This document shows, one piece after another, positions 8,570 to 17,811 of a DNA stretch of 64,000 nt (its first letter is position 1; every line of letters starts with the position of its first letter). The position numbers and the translations under genes were made by a program. The DNA comes from Micavibrio sp. UBA2638 (GTDB lineage: Bacteria; Pseudomonadota; Alphaproteobacteria; Micavibrionales; Micavibrionaceae). The DNA is taken from assembly GCA_002359735.1 (NCBI GenBank), contig DENS01000003.1, positions 54,980 to 118,979 of the forward strand, in the 5' to 3' direction. The notes below the pieces were generated by a model, which was not told where the DNA came from, searched no databases, and was given only the letters and a program-made list of their open reading frames with translations.

Positions 8570-9559
8570 ATGACAAAAATGAATACAGACTTCAAATGGT
8601 CGGGCCGTGATGACCCCGAAGACGGCGAAACCGCAAAACGCTGGCACCATATTATACAAGATGGCACAAAGGGGCAGGGAAAGGATGGCAGCAAAGATAA
8701 CAATGATCTGACCCTGCTGGGGTTTGCGTGCGATATTGGCATCGCCCGCAATAAGGGGCGCACCGGCGCCGCCCAGGCCCCGAACACCTTACGAAAAAAT
8801 CTGGCCAACCTGGCCTGGCACGGCGCGGGACGGCTATCAGATGCCGGAAATATTGGCATGGCCGCCGGTGATAATGCCCTTACCGATGATGTTTTGCATC
8901 AAGCGCAAACGGATCTGGGGAACCGCACCGCCCAGCTGTTAAACAACGGATCGAAAGTTTTAATTCTGGGCGGCGGCCATGAAACCGCAGCGGGCAGCTT
9001 CTACGGCCTGCACCAGCATTGCAAAAACACAAATATCGGTATTATTAATCTGGATGCCCATTTTGACATCCGATTGGTGGGGGATAATGGTATTTCCTCT
9101 GGCACGCCTTTTACACAAATTCGCGACCTATTAACCGCTGGAAACCAATCCTTTCATTACATGGCCCTGGGCATTACACAAACCGGCAATACAAGGGCCT
9201 TATTTGACCGCGCCACCGATTGGGGCGTGGATTATATGCTTGATACGCAAATGACCGCCGCCAATATGCCCAATATCTTGCGTATGATTGACCGGTTTTT
9301 GAAAAAAATTGATGTTCTTTATCTGACCCTGGATCTGGATGTATTGCCACATTGGCAAATGCCCGCCGTTAGCGCACCCTCCGGGCGCGGCGTTGATATG
9401 CATATTATTGAAACGATCATCACCCATATCGGCAAAACAGCGCAGGCATGGCCGCTTTCCGATGTCGTGGAATTTAATCCGTCACTGGATAACGATGGAC
9501 GCGCCGCACGCACGGCGGCATGCCTGATTGACACACTGGCGCGCGCGATGCTGGGCTAA
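8570..9559 (+). CDS. hutG: Formimidoylglutamase (arginase family)
   Basis: Hydrolyses N-formimidoyl-L-glutamate to glutamate and formamide, the last step of the short histidine pathway. It has all binuclear manganese motifs of the ureohydrolase fold: GGGHETA (His), NLDAHFDIR (DAHxD) and LTLDLDVL (DxD), and ends with a VEFNPSLD element close to the family's E-x-NP. About 329 residues. The ATG at 8570 is chosen because AGGA lies five bases before it; 8579 is possible. It faces the hutI-hutH-hutU genes and is separated from the hutU stop by 31 bases that can form a shared terminator hairpin. The neighbourhood makes formimidoylglutamate a far better substrate guess than arginine or agmatine. Confidence 0.93.
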   Translation: MTKMNTDFKWSGRDDPEDGETAKRWHHIIQDGTKGQGKDGSKDNNDLTLLGFACDIGIARNKGRTGAAQAPNTLRKNLANLAWHGAGRLSDAGNIGMAAGDNALTDDVLHQAQTDLGNRTAQLLNNGSKVLILGGGHETAAGSFYGLHQHCKNTNIGIINLDAHFDIRLVGDNGISSGTPFTQIRDLLTAGNQSFHYMALGITQTGNTRALFDRATDWGVDYMLDTQMTAANMPNILRMIDRFLKKIDVLYLTLDLDVLPHWQMPAVSAPSGRGVDMHIIETIITHIGKTAQAWPLSDVVEFNPSLDNDGRAARTAACLIDTLARAMLG

Positions 9560-9602
9560 AAAGGGTCAATAACGGCCATCGCCGGCCGGTTTAACCCTTT
9601 AG
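9557..9602. terminator. Possible bidirectional terminator between hutG and hutU
   Basis: AAAGGGT just after the hutG stop can pair with ACCCTTT at the hutU 3' end, enclosing GGCC-rich inner pairing. A-runs and T-runs flank the stem on either side. It is placed exactly where two convergent genes meet. The loop is long, so termination strength is uncertain. Confidence 0.4.
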
Positions 9603-11282
9603 GATAGCGCCTAAATTTAATTCATGCTCTCGGGCGCATTGTTTGGCAATGTCATATCCGGCATCGGCGTGGCGCATCACCCCGGTGGCCGGATCATTCC
9701 ATAGCACGCGTTCCAGCCTTTTCGCGGCCTCGGGCGTACCATCGGCACAAATCACCATACCGGAATGCTGGGAATACCCCATACCGACCCCGCCGCCATG
9801 ATGCAGCGATACCCATGTCGCGCCGCTGGCCGTGTTCAACAGCGCATTCAACAGCGGCCAGTCCGAAACGGCGTCTGATCCATCCATCATAGATTCTGTC
9901 TCACGGTTCGGGGAGGCCACAGAACCGCTATCCAAATGGTCGCGGCCAATAACAACCGGGGCGCTGAGTTCTCCATTGGCGACCATGTCATTAAACGCCA
10001 GCCCCAAACGGTGGCGATCACCCAGACCGACCCAACAAATGCGGGCGGGCAGGCCTTGAAAAGCAATGCGGTCCCGCGCCATATCCAGCCAATGGTGCAA
10101 TTGTTTATTATCCGGCAAAATTTCTTTCACTTTTTGATCTGTTTTATAAATATCTTCCGGGTCCCCCGATAAGGCGGCCCACCGAAATGGCCCTATCCCG
10201 CGGCAAAATAACGGCCGTATATAGGCGGGGACAAATCCGGGGAAATTAAAGGCCTTGTCATATCCCTCATCAAAAGCGACCTGACGAATATTATTGCCGT
10301 AATCAACGGTGGGCACGCCCATCTCGGAAAAGGCCACCATGGCCTCCACTTGTTTGCGCATACTTTTTCGGGCCTCGCGCTCCACCAGTTTCGGATCACT
10401 TTCCTGCCGCTCAAACCATTGCGCCACGCTCCACCCCTCTGGCAGATACCCATGCACAGGATCATGGGCAGAGGTTTGATCGGTGACCAAATCGGGCCGT
10501 ACCCCGCGCTTTAACAACTCAGGAAAAATCTCGGCGGCATTGCCAACCAGACCGACCGATTTTGCCTCTCCGGCGGCCGTCCATTTTTCAATCATTGTCA
10601 AGGCGGCATCAAGGCTATGTGTTTTTTCATCGACATAGCGGGTACGCAGGCGGAAATCAATTTTTTCCTCATTACACTCCACGGCCAGACAGCACGCCCC
10701 GGCCATAACGGCCGCCAATGGCTGGGCACCGCCCATACCGCCAAGGCCGCCTGTTAAAATCCATTTTCCTGTCAGGTCGCCGCCATAATGTTGGCGCCCG
10801 GCCTCGGCAAAGGTTTCATACGTGCCCTGCACAATGCCCTGCGTGCCTATATAGATCCAGCTGCCCGCTGTCATTTGGCCATACATCATCAAACCGGCCT
10901 GATCCAGTTTGTTAAAATGATCCCAATTCGCCCAGTTTGGCACCAGATTGGAATTGGCGATCAAAACGCGCGGCGCATCTGCATGCGTTTGAAAAACCCC
11001 AACAGGTTTCCCCGATTGCACAAGCAAGGTCTGGTCTGCATCCAGATTTTTCAACTCCTCTACGATTTGGTCAAAATCCGCCCATGTCCGCGCTGCCCGG
11101 CCAATACCGCCATACACCACCAACTCATGCGGATTTTCGGCCACATCGGGGTCCAGATTATTCATCAACATCCGCAGCGGCGCCTCGCTGAGCCATGATT
11201 TGGCGCTGAGCTGATTTCCGCGCGGCGCCCGAATTTCGCGGCTGTTATGCCGCATCTTTGACTGACTTGTTGATCCCATCAT
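9591..11282 (-). CDS. hutU: Urocanate hydratase
   Basis: Second step of histidine degradation: adds water to urocanate to give imidazolonepropionate, using tightly bound NAD+ as an electrophile. The 563-residue length is standard. Recognisable blocks are VYGGIGRAARTW near the N-terminus, the NAD-binding ILTGGLGGMGGAQPLA, and the active-site Cys in GLPARICWVGLGDR. The C-terminal HHGGGVGMGYSQHSGM is diagnostic. Two tandem ATGs (11282 and 11279) follow a GGGAG site. It lies 24 bp downstream of hutH on the same strand, as the third gene of hutI-hutH-hutU. Confidence 0.98.
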   Translation of the reverse strand: MMGSTSQSKMRHNSREIRAPRGNQLSAKSWLSEAPLRMLMNNLDPDVAENPHELVVYGGIGRAARTWADFDQIVEELKNLDADQTLLVQSGKPVGVFQTHADAPRVLIANSNLVPNWANWDHFNKLDQAGLMMYGQMTAGSWIYIGTQGIVQGTYETFAEAGRQHYGGDLTGKWILTGGLGGMGGAQPLAAVMAGACCLAVECNEEKIDFRLRTRYVDEKTHSLDAALTMIEKWTAAGEAKSVGLVGNAAEIFPELLKRGVRPDLVTDQTSAHDPVHGYLPEGWSVAQWFERQESDPKLVEREARKSMRKQVEAMVAFSEMGVPTVDYGNNIRQVAFDEGYDKAFNFPGFVPAYIRPLFCRGIGPFRWAALSGDPEDIYKTDQKVKEILPDNKQLHHWLDMARDRIAFQGLPARICWVGLGDRHRLGLAFNDMVANGELSAPVVIGRDHLDSGSVASPNRETESMMDGSDAVSDWPLLNALLNTASGATWVSLHHGGGVGMGYSQHSGMVICADGTPEAAKRLERVLWNDPATGVMRHADAGYDIAKQCAREHELNLGAILKG

Positions 11283-11306
11283 TATTCTCCCTTTGATGTT
11301 ATATCT

Positions 11307-12863
11307 TTATGAATCGGACAGCACCGGCAAAACGCCCTCACCGGCGGCATTTTTTAACGTTCCAGAACGCACCAGCGCCGCCGCCGATTCCAGATCAGGC
11401 GCAAGATAGCGATCTTCGGCAATGGCCGGCACCGCACCGCGCAAAATATCAATGGCCCCTTGCAGAGTTGCACTGGTTTTTAACGGCGCACGAAAATCAA
11501 TGCCCTGCGTGGCAGTTATCGCCTCAATCCCGATAATCATATCCAAATTATCCGCCATATCCAATAAACGGCGCGCGGCATGCGTAGCCATAGAGACATG
11601 ATCTTCCTGATTGGCCGAGGTTGGAATAGAATCAATCGAGGCCGGAGCCGCCTTTTGCTTATTCTCACTCATCAATGCCGCGGAGCTCACCTCCGCGATC
11701 ATCAAGCCCGAATGCAGCCCGGGTTCCGGTGATAAAAAGGCCGGCAATCCATAATTCAATGCCGGATCTACCATCAACGCAATGCGGCGCTGGGCGATTG
11801 ATCCGGTTTCCGCCAGCGCCAGCGCAATCATATCGGCGGCAAAGGCCACCGGTTCGGCATGAAAATTACCGCCGGATACAATTGATCCATCAGACAGAAT
11901 CAGCGGGTTATCCGTGACCGCATTGGCCTCGCGCTGTAATGTGGTTCCGGCCTGACGCAGCATATCAATGACCGCGCCCATCACCTGAGGCTGACACCGT
12001 ATACAATACGGGTCCTGCACGCGGGTATCATCATCCAGATGCGAATTGCGGATATCAGAGCCGTCGATTAAGGTCCGCAAAGCGGCCGCCGCCTCAATCT
12101 GCCCCAACTGCCCGCGCAGGCTGTGAATTTCAGGATGAAACGGCGCAGAAGACCCCATCGCCGCATCCGTCGACAACGCCCCCGTAACCAGTGCGCTTTG
12201 CATGGAATTCCAGGCCCGAAACAGCCCGGCCAGCGCCAAAGCCGTTGAAACCTGCGTGCCATTAATCATGGCCAGTCCTTCTTTCGCGCCCAGAACAACG
12301 GGGCGCAAGCCCGCCTGTTTCAATGCATCCCCACCGCGCATGCGTTTTGCTTTATACACGGCCTCGCCCTCACCAATCATCACGGCGGCCAGATGTGCCA
12401 GCGGCGCCAAATCACCCGATGCCCCAACAGACCCTTTTTCCGGTATAACCGGCATAACCCCTTTCTCCAGCATGGATTGCAACAGCTCCAGCAGCTCCCA
12501 CCGCACGCCCGATGCCCCGCGGCCCAATGACAACATCTTCAATACAATCACCAGGCGTACAATCGAATCCTCCAGCGGCGCCCCGACCCCACAACAATGT
12601 GAGAGAATCAAATTCCGCTGCAGGGTTGCCGTATCGTCTTTGGGAATTTTGATATGGGCCAGCTTGCCAAAGCCGGTATTGATCCCGTAAATCGCAGTCT
12701 CTGCCATGGCGGCCTGTTGTACGCGGGCGGCATTGTCTTCAATCACCGCCTGAAAAGACGGGTCAATTCGAACGGCAAGCCCGGACCGGTAAATATTTTC
12801 CAAATCTGATAACGTCACGTGCCCGGGACTGATGATCATATTCTGATTGGTCTTCATAGTCAT
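11307..12863 (-). CDS. hutH: Histidine ammonia-lyase
   Basis: First step of histidine degradation: removes ammonia from L-histidine to give urocanate. The Ala-Ser-Gly triad that cyclises into the MIO electrophile is at residues 148-150 in GSVGASGDLAPL, and the catalytic Tyr is in AIYGINTGFG. NPLILSDG and the C-terminal QEDHVSM block are also present. I start the gene at the ATG at 12863 because it overlaps the hutI stop as ATGA and has GGAG seven bases upstream; an ATG at 12869 sits too close to that site. About 518 residues, normal for the family. Translation is probably coupled to hutI. Confidence 0.97.
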   Translation of the reverse strand: MTMKTNQNMIISPGHVTLSDLENIYRSGLAVRIDPSFQAVIEDNAARVQQAAMAETAIYGINTGFGKLAHIKIPKDDTATLQRNLILSHCCGVGAPLEDSIVRLVIVLKMLSLGRGASGVRWELLELLQSMLEKGVMPVIPEKGSVGASGDLAPLAHLAAVMIGEGEAVYKAKRMRGGDALKQAGLRPVVLGAKEGLAMINGTQVSTALALAGLFRAWNSMQSALVTGALSTDAAMGSSAPFHPEIHSLRGQLGQIEAAAALRTLIDGSDIRNSHLDDDTRVQDPYCIRCQPQVMGAVIDMLRQAGTTLQREANAVTDNPLILSDGSIVSGGNFHAEPVAFAADMIALALAETGSIAQRRIALMVDPALNYGLPAFLSPEPGLHSGLMIAEVSSAALMSENKQKAAPASIDSIPTSANQEDHVSMATHAARRLLDMADNLDMIIGIEAITATQGIDFRAPLKTSATLQGAIDILRGAVPAIAEDRYLAPDLESAAALVRSGTLKNAAGEGVLPVLSDS

Positions 12864-14074
12864 ACCCATTCTCCGATGATGCGCTGATGCAATGGATTAA
12901 AACCAATGCGATACGATAATTCCGCAGGGTGATCACAATTCCAGACGGCCAGTTCCGCGCGTTTGCCTATATCCAGCGTTCCAACCTGATCATCAATGCC
13001 CAGTGCCTTGGCCCCGTTGCGGGTCACACCGGCCAAGGCCTCCTCCGGGGTCAGACGAAACAACGTGGTGGCCATATTCATCGCCAGCAATAATGATGTC
13101 ATGGGGGAACTGCCGGGGTTGCAATCACTGGCCAGTGCCATTGGCACACCGGCCTGACGCAAACCTTCAATCGGCGGTTTTTGGCTTTCGCGCAAGGTAT
13201 AAAACGCCCCCGGCAAAATCACCGCGACTGTGCCGCCCCGTTTCATGGCGGTGATGCCCTGATCATCCAGATATTCCAGATGATCGGCAGACAGGGCGCT
13301 ATAACGGCCCGCCGCCATGGCCGCCCCGTTCTGGTTTGACAACTGCTCGGCATGGATTTTCACTGGCAAGCCCAGATCACGGGCCTTATCAAAAACCCGC
13401 GCCACCTGATCGGCGGTAAAGGCTATATTTTCACAAAACGCATCCACCGCGTCTATCAGCCCCTCCTGATACCCTTGTTCCAGGGCAGGCAGGCAAATCT
13501 GGTCGATATAATCATCTGCGCGGCCCTTATATTCCTCAGGCAAGGCATGGGCCCCCAAATAGGTTGTTATGACCCGGATAGGTCTAAGCAGCCCTAATTT
13601 ACGGGCAACGCGGAGCATTTTCAGCTCATCTTCTATGCTAAGGCCATAACCGGATTTAATCTCTATCGTCCCGGTGCCTTCCGCTAGAAAGGCGTCCAAA
13701 CGGGGCAAGGCTTGTTGCAGTAAGTCATCCTCACTGGCGGCGCGTGTATCGCGAACGGTTGATACAATCCCGCCGCCCGCACGCGCAATATCTTCGTAAC
13801 TGGCACCATTAAGGCGCATTTCAAATTCCACCGCGCGGTTACCGCCATGCACGATATGGGTGTGGCAATCAATCAGGGCGGGACTAACCAGCCGGCCTTG
13901 TAAATCATGTTGCGGATAGTCATGGTATATGGCGGGCAGGTCCGATGAATCGCCGATCCATTCAATCATACCGTCTTTTACAACCAGGGCAGCATCATGC
14001 ATCAGGCCATAGGGCGCGGCACTGTCTGCGCGCATGGTCACCGCCGATATATTCTGAAGAATAAAAGATTTCAC
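12860..14074 (-). CDS. hutI: Imidazolonepropionase
   Basis: Third step of the pathway: opens the imidazolone ring of imidazolonepropionate to give formimidoylglutamate, the substrate of the nearby HutG. It is an amidohydrolase-fold metalloenzyme: DCHTHIVHGG (HxH metal ligands at residues 71-73), KIHAEQ, SADHLEYL and SDCNPGS carry the remaining metal and catalytic positions. The ATG-less start is taken as the GTG at 14074, which has AGGGA six bases upstream and gives 404 residues as in known HutI proteins; an upstream frame to 14146 would add a hydrophobic stretch foreign to the family. First gene of hutI-hutH-hutU. Confidence 0.96.
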   Translation of the reverse strand: MKSFILQNISAVTMRADSAAPYGLMHDAALVVKDGMIEWIGDSSDLPAIYHDYPQHDLQGRLVSPALIDCHTHIVHGGNRAVEFEMRLNGASYEDIARAGGGIVSTVRDTRAASEDDLLQQALPRLDAFLAEGTGTIEIKSGYGLSIEDELKMLRVARKLGLLRPIRVITTYLGAHALPEEYKGRADDYIDQICLPALEQGYQEGLIDAVDAFCENIAFTADQVARVFDKARDLGLPVKIHAEQLSNQNGAAMAAGRYSALSADHLEYLDDQGITAMKRGGTVAVILPGAFYTLRESQKPPIEGLRQAGVPMALASDCNPGSSPMTSLLLAMNMATTLFRLTPEEALAGVTRNGAKALGIDDQVGTLDIGKRAELAVWNCDHPAELSYRIGFNPLHQRIIGEWV

Positions 14075-14212
14075 AATGTGTCCCTGATCTATTTTTTTGT
14101 TAATTTTAGGCGCTCGGGCACAAAAAGCAACCAATAGAATAATCAATCATAACAGGGCGCTATAAACGCGATAAACCGGGCCTTGCGTAGGAATGGCGGT
14201 CAGGGCTTGCTG

Positions 14213-14575
14213 TTACGCTGAAGGCAACAACCATTCCCAGTTTAATCTGGCAGGGTTTTCAATATACGAATCAGGCCGCGCCAGAACATTTTGTAAATAC
14301 GCTTTGCCGATCACCCATTTTCCATCGCATTGACAATTGCCGCACGCGCTATGCGCGCGGCATACCAGCTTCCCATTCTCAATGCTCAAAACATGGCTGT
14401 CTTCGTTCCGGGCGGCGCCTTCAATCAAGACCTCAACCAGGCGGTTCGCGCTGCAGGTTTTGGCCGTTCCCAATATCTGCTTAAAGGGGAAACGGTCTTT
14501 GTTATGATCCAGGGCGCTGTTACAAATCTCAACATAACGCTGCATCAAATTATCTGCGGATTGGTTGTTCATCAT
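14213..14575 (-). CDS. Hypothetical protein with Cys-rich centre
   Basis: 120 residues, family not recognised. The centre holds closely spaced cysteines and a His (CRAHSACGNCQCDG, about residues 73-86), which could bind a metal or form disulfides, followed by an aromatic-rich end (LNWEWLLPSA). There is no signal peptide, which favours metal binding over disulfides. It is a single gene upstream of the hut cluster on the same strand, with 138 bp between, so it need not be part of the hut operon. Possible starts at residues 1 and 2 (tandem ATG). Confidence 0.6.
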   Translation of the reverse strand: MMNNQSADNLMQRYVEICNSALDHNKDRFPFKQILGTAKTCSANRLVEVLIEGAARNEDSHVLSIENGKLVCRAHSACGNCQCDGKWVIGKAYLQNVLARPDSYIENPARLNWEWLLPSA

Positions 14576-14663
14576 AATCAGACCAAAAATAAAATACCTT
14601 CATAAAAAACAAGTTCATGCTGACCGATTTATGCATTATTGAACTTGACCGACATCAATTTCA

Positions 14664-14693
14664 TTGAAATCAGATATCCGCTATGGTTATAAA
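14664..14693 (+). promoter_or_regulatory. Candidate sigma70-type promoter for the 14718 sORF
   Basis: TTGAAA (14664-14669) and TATAAA (14688-14693) are 18 bp apart and would start transcription some 18 bases before the small gene's ATG. The -35 lies within a perfect ATTTCA-T-TGAAAT palindrome (14658-14670). Confidence 0.4.
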
Positions 14694-14717
14694 GAATAAA
14701 ACAACCGTGAAGATGCT

Positions 14718-14861
14718 ATGATTTTTGAGAAGCTGAAAAATTTTAAGAAACCCGGAAAGCACATGTTTTGGGCCTGGGTTGGGTATCAAACAGTAAAGGG
14801 GACGCTCACGACCTCTTTAATCTGGATTCCCCTGATTTACGCTTATTTTCATCACGCCTGA
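14718..14861 (+). CDS. Small (47-residue) predicted membrane protein
   Basis: The frame reads MIFEKLKNFKKPGKHM, then WAWVGYQTVKGTLTTSL, then IWIPLIYAYFHHA and stop. A Lys-rich, positively charged N-terminus followed by one hydrophobic aromatic helix (about residues 16-43) is the pattern of a small inner-membrane protein with its N-terminus inside. The codon use looks like real coding sequence and a fair promoter sits just upstream. The ribosome site is weak (GAAG). It ends four bases before the convergent CPBP-like gene. No function is known to me; small proteins of this shape often attach to larger membrane complexes. Confidence 0.6.
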   Translation: MIFEKLKNFKKPGKHMFWAWVGYQTVKGTLTTSLIWIPLIYAYFHHA

Positions 14862-14864
14862 TTG

Positions 14865-15536
14865 CTACCCCTGCGCGACCACGCTTCCGCCATAGAAATA
14901 CCACCCCAGACCGATAAAGAACAAAAAGTCACCATATAGGCCGTGTTCTATTGTCACCATGGCCAGTGATTTTGTCTTTAAATACGTTAAGGCAAAAATA
15001 ATACCGCCCAATAAACTTAAAGTCGGCGCAACCGGATTCAAATACAGGCAATGCGCATAGGCAAAGGTGATGGCACTGGCCGCCACCATGACATATCCCT
15101 CCCCAAAAAACGGTTTATACCGTTCAAAGAAAAACGAACAAAAGATAAATTCCTGCGGCAAGGCCGAAACAATGGGATATAAGAACAACAAGATAATCAC
15201 AAAACCGCCGCGATCCATCACCATGGCCAATATGCGGTCCGCATCATAGAAATATAAAAACACCGTCATCCCGATACAGGCCAGAACCCAGCGCGCCAAA
15301 ACCGGCCGCATCGTACTCCAGCGCACCGATTTCCATTTCCAGATATCTTTCAAATGATCATGATAAACCAGCCGTAAAATGACATAACCGTAAAGTGTCG
15401 CCGCCCAAAGGAAGGCAAACATATACGGCGCGGACGCGGTGACGATAATATATCCGGGCGTTAAGATACACAGACATAAAAATTCAACGGCCAAAAAACC
15501 CCTGGATTTTAAAAAATATTCTAATTTAGCGTGCAT
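14865..15536 (-). CDS. CPBP-family-like intramembrane protease relative
   Basis: 223 residues, about seven hydrophobic helices. CPBP (Abi/Rce1-type) proteases use EExxxR, FxxxH and a further His. Here the FxxxH motif is clear (FAYAHCLYLN) and a later His is in IEHGLYGDF, but the first motif reads PQEFIFCSFFFERY: one of the two Glu is replaced by Gln and the Arg is not in place. It may therefore be a divergent or inactive member. The start at 15536 is supported by TTGGAGAG three bases upstream; an upstream in-frame extension to 15677 has no such support. Divergent from pdxS, and convergent with the 47-residue sORF. Confidence 0.7.
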   Translation of the reverse strand: MHAKLEYFLKSRGFLAVEFLCLCILTPGYIIVTASAPYMFAFLWAATLYGYVILRLVYHDHLKDIWKWKSVRWSTMRPVLARWVLACIGMTVFLYFYDADRILAMVMDRGGFVIILLFLYPIVSALPQEFIFCSFFFERYKPFFGEGYVMVAASAITFAYAHCLYLNPVAPTLSLLGGIIFALTYLKTKSLAMVTIEHGLYGDFLFFIGLGWYFYGGSVVAQG

Positions 15537-15662
15537 GGACTCTCCAAGAAGCGGTGCAACATGAAAAATAGCCGTAAAGTCGGCCATATATATTGTTTTT
15601 CCAATATAACTATGTATATATATCGCAAACAAAAACCAGTGAATAAAGAAAGTTTTATATCC

Positions 15663-16562
15663 ATGGGACGAGATCAAGATTCAAATAAGGTCATCAATAT
15701 CAAAACCGGCCTGGCAGAAATGTTAAAAGGCGGTGTGATTATGGACGTCGTAACCGCGGAACAAGCCAAAGTCGCCGAGCAGGCCGGTGCGGTTGCCGTT
15801 ATGGCGCTGGAGCGCGTGCCATCGGATATTCGAAAGGCCGGCGGCGTGGCCCGTATGAGCCCCCCTGAATTGATCGAAGAGATTATGAAGGTTTCATCCA
15901 TCCCTGTTATGGCGAAATGCCGTATCGGCCATTTTGCCGAGGCCCAGCTATTGCAACAAATAGGCGTTGATTACATTGATGAATCCGAAGTTTTGACCCC
16001 TGCAGATGAAGAATACCACATTAATAAACATGACTTTAAAGTGCCGTTTGTCTGTGGTGCCAAAAATTTAGGCGAAGCCCTGCGCCGCATCGGTGAAGGG
16101 GCCGCCCTGATGCGCACAAAAGGCGAACCGGGCACCGGCAACATTGTCGAGGCCGTCCGTCACATGCGCATGATCAACGCGCAAATCCGCAAGGTCGTGA
16201 ACATGGATGAATCAGAACTAATGACCGAAGCCCGTGATATGGGCGCCCCGTTCGAACTGCTGAAAATGGTGCGCGAACTGGGTAAACTGCCTGTGCCGAA
16301 TTTTGCGGCAGGCGGCATAGCCACACCAGCCGATGCCGCGCTGTGCATGCAACTCGGCGCGGAAAGTGTGTTTGTTGGCTCCGGTATTTTTAAATCGGAT
16401 AATCCCGAAAAATTTGCGCGTGCCATTGTAAAAGCCACCGCCCATTACGATGACCCGGCGATGGTGCTGGAAGCCTCAAAAGAGCTGGAAGGCGTGGCAA
16501 TGCGCGGCACCGAGATTTCCGAGATTGACGAACCGATGCTCATGGCCAATCGCGGCTGGTAA
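15663..16562 (+). CDS. pdxS: Pyridoxal 5'-phosphate synthase, synthase subunit PdxS
   Basis: Builds PLP from ribose-5-phosphate, glyceraldehyde-3-phosphate and ammonia supplied by PdxT. The (beta/alpha)8 barrel shows both catalytic lysines: K85 in VMAKCRIGHFAEA and the later one in RTKGEPGTGN. NFAAGGIATPADAALCMQLG is the phosphate-binding block. The ATG at 15663 gives 299 residues, the normal length; the frame runs further upstream to 15531 without family similarity. The ribosome site is weak. Its partner pdxT lies 1.6 kb downstream on the same strand, with three other genes between, which is unusual. Confidence 0.97.
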   Translation: MGRDQDSNKVINIKTGLAEMLKGGVIMDVVTAEQAKVAEQAGAVAVMALERVPSDIRKAGGVARMSPPELIEEIMKVSSIPVMAKCRIGHFAEAQLLQQIGVDYIDESEVLTPADEEYHINKHDFKVPFVCGAKNLGEALRRIGEGAALMRTKGEPGTGNIVEAVRHMRMINAQIRKVVNMDESELMTEARDMGAPFELLKMVRELGKLPVPNFAAGGIATPADAALCMQLGAESVFVGSGIFKSDNPEKFARAIVKATAHYDDPAMVLEASKELEGVAMRGTEISEIDEPMLMANRGW

Positions 16563-16578
16563 ATCATAAGGCAAGACC

Positions 16579-16983
16579 GTGACCAAATTTGATCAGGCGC
16601 TGGAAAAGGCGCGGGCAACACAGAAAAATTCAGATCAGGAAAACAAAGCCTATCTTGACCTTTATCTGCAGTTTTTGGACACCGAATTTTATCTACCGGT
16701 CGATGAAGCCCCGGACATGCATGATGACGAAGCAGAGCTAAGCCCGCTGGTGTTTGATGAGGACGGGCAGGAGGTGATCTATTTCTTCGATAGTCAGGAA
16801 CGCTTAAAAGAATGGGCCGGAAAGGAAAAACTGTATATTGCCCCGCTGAGTGGTGAAGATATGTTATTAACCTTTGGCGCGGAACGGGCTTTGGTGCTTA
16901 ATCCGCATTTGGACCAGGTTAAGGAATTCCAACCCGACGAAATTGAATTTTTATTTGAAAACTTCTTTCAACACAAAGGATAG
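16579..16983 (+). CDS. SseB N-terminal domain-like protein
   Basis: 134 acidic residues starting at a GTG, 16 bp after pdxS. The pattern FLDTEFYLPVDE, then LSPLVFDEDGQEVIYFFDSQERLKEWA, then a hydrophobic core and a C-terminal Asp/Glu-rich helix resembles the SseB N-terminal domain (PF07179), a small domain of unknown role found in many bacteria. No signal peptide. The tight spacing to pdxS suggests one transcript, and its last bases carry the AAAGGA ribosome site of the next gene, so it is also coupled downstream. A link to vitamin B6 is only positional. Confidence 0.7.
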   Translation: MTKFDQALEKARATQKNSDQENKAYLDLYLQFLDTEFYLPVDEAPDMHDDEAELSPLVFDEDGQEVIYFFDSQERLKEWAGKEKLYIAPLSGEDMLLTFGAERALVLNPHLDQVKEFQPDEIEFLFENFFQHKG

Positions 16984-16989
16984 ACCGCC

Positions 16990-17766
16990 ATGTTTTTTGA
17001 AACAAAAAATCACTCTGCCAGCCTTACTCTTTCCCCTATCTGTTCCCTTGCCCTTGTCTTGATTGCATTCATGATAATCAGCCTGCCCGCGGGTGCATCG
17101 ACAACCGGCTCGGTTGGCTCCGCCAGCGTCAGCAAAGGCAAAACATCGCTGGAGGCGCGCATCGGCTATAGCGACGCCGAAAATTCATCATCACAAGACG
17201 AACGTTTTCGCAGTCGCGTCCAAATTGATCACGGCTTTACCGATTATTACGCCGGGCGTATTGTTATCTCGCAAGATCGCCGTAAAGGCGACAATCTGGA
17301 ACATGACGCCATAAAGGTCGAAAACCGGTTTTACCTGATGAACAAAGACGATTACGGATTTGATTTTGGCCTGCGCGCCGCCTACAGTCACAAAGACGGC
17401 GACAAAAAACCCAATGCGCTGGAATTTGGCTTGTATGCTTTGGCATCTTTGGACGTTTATGAAGTCCGGGTGAATCAGATTTTCTCCCACGAAGTCGGCG
17501 CCGATGCCGAAGACGGCATAGGCGGGGAACCCCGCCTGCAGGTCACGCGCCCCATCATACAGGGTCACCGTTTCGGGCTGGAAAGTTTTCATGATTTCGG
17601 TAATTTTTCCGATGATAGTGAATACAGCGACCAATCCCACACATTCGGCCCTGTTTTTAAAGGGAAAATCAGTGAGACCATGAAATATGAAACCGGATAC
17701 CGCGTAGGCATATCAGATTCCGCCCCCGATCACAGTTTTAAATTTTTTCTATCACACACGTTTTAA
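16990..17766 (+). CDS. Predicted outer-membrane beta-barrel protein
   Basis: 258 residues. The N-terminus has a signal peptide (hydrophobic core LVLIAFMIISLPAGA with an Ala-x-Ala-like cut before STTGS). After that come alternating polar/hydrophobic strands (LEARIGYSD, RVQIDHGF, YAGRIVIS, FGLRAAYSH, and so on), and the chain ends in KFFLSHTF, a C-terminal Phe beta-signal recognised by BamA. This suggests a small 8-12-strand barrel. No named family recognised. It follows the SseB-like gene by 6 bp, with AAAGGA overlapping that gene's stop. Its presence between pdxS and pdxT is odd. Confidence 0.75.
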   Translation: MFFETKNHSASLTLSPICSLALVLIAFMIISLPAGASTTGSVGSASVSKGKTSLEARIGYSDAENSSSQDERFRSRVQIDHGFTDYYAGRIVISQDRRKGDNLEHDAIKVENRFYLMNKDDYGFDFGLRAAYSHKDGDKKPNALEFGLYALASLDVYEVRVNQIFSHEVGADAEDGIGGEPRLQVTRPIIQGHRFGLESFHDFGNFSDDSEYSDQSHTFGPVFKGKISETMKYETGYRVGISDSAPDHSFKFFLSHTF

Positions 17767-17811
17767 ATAAAAACAAAAGAAACAAAGAAAGGAAAAAGGA
17801 AGAGAGTTTTC

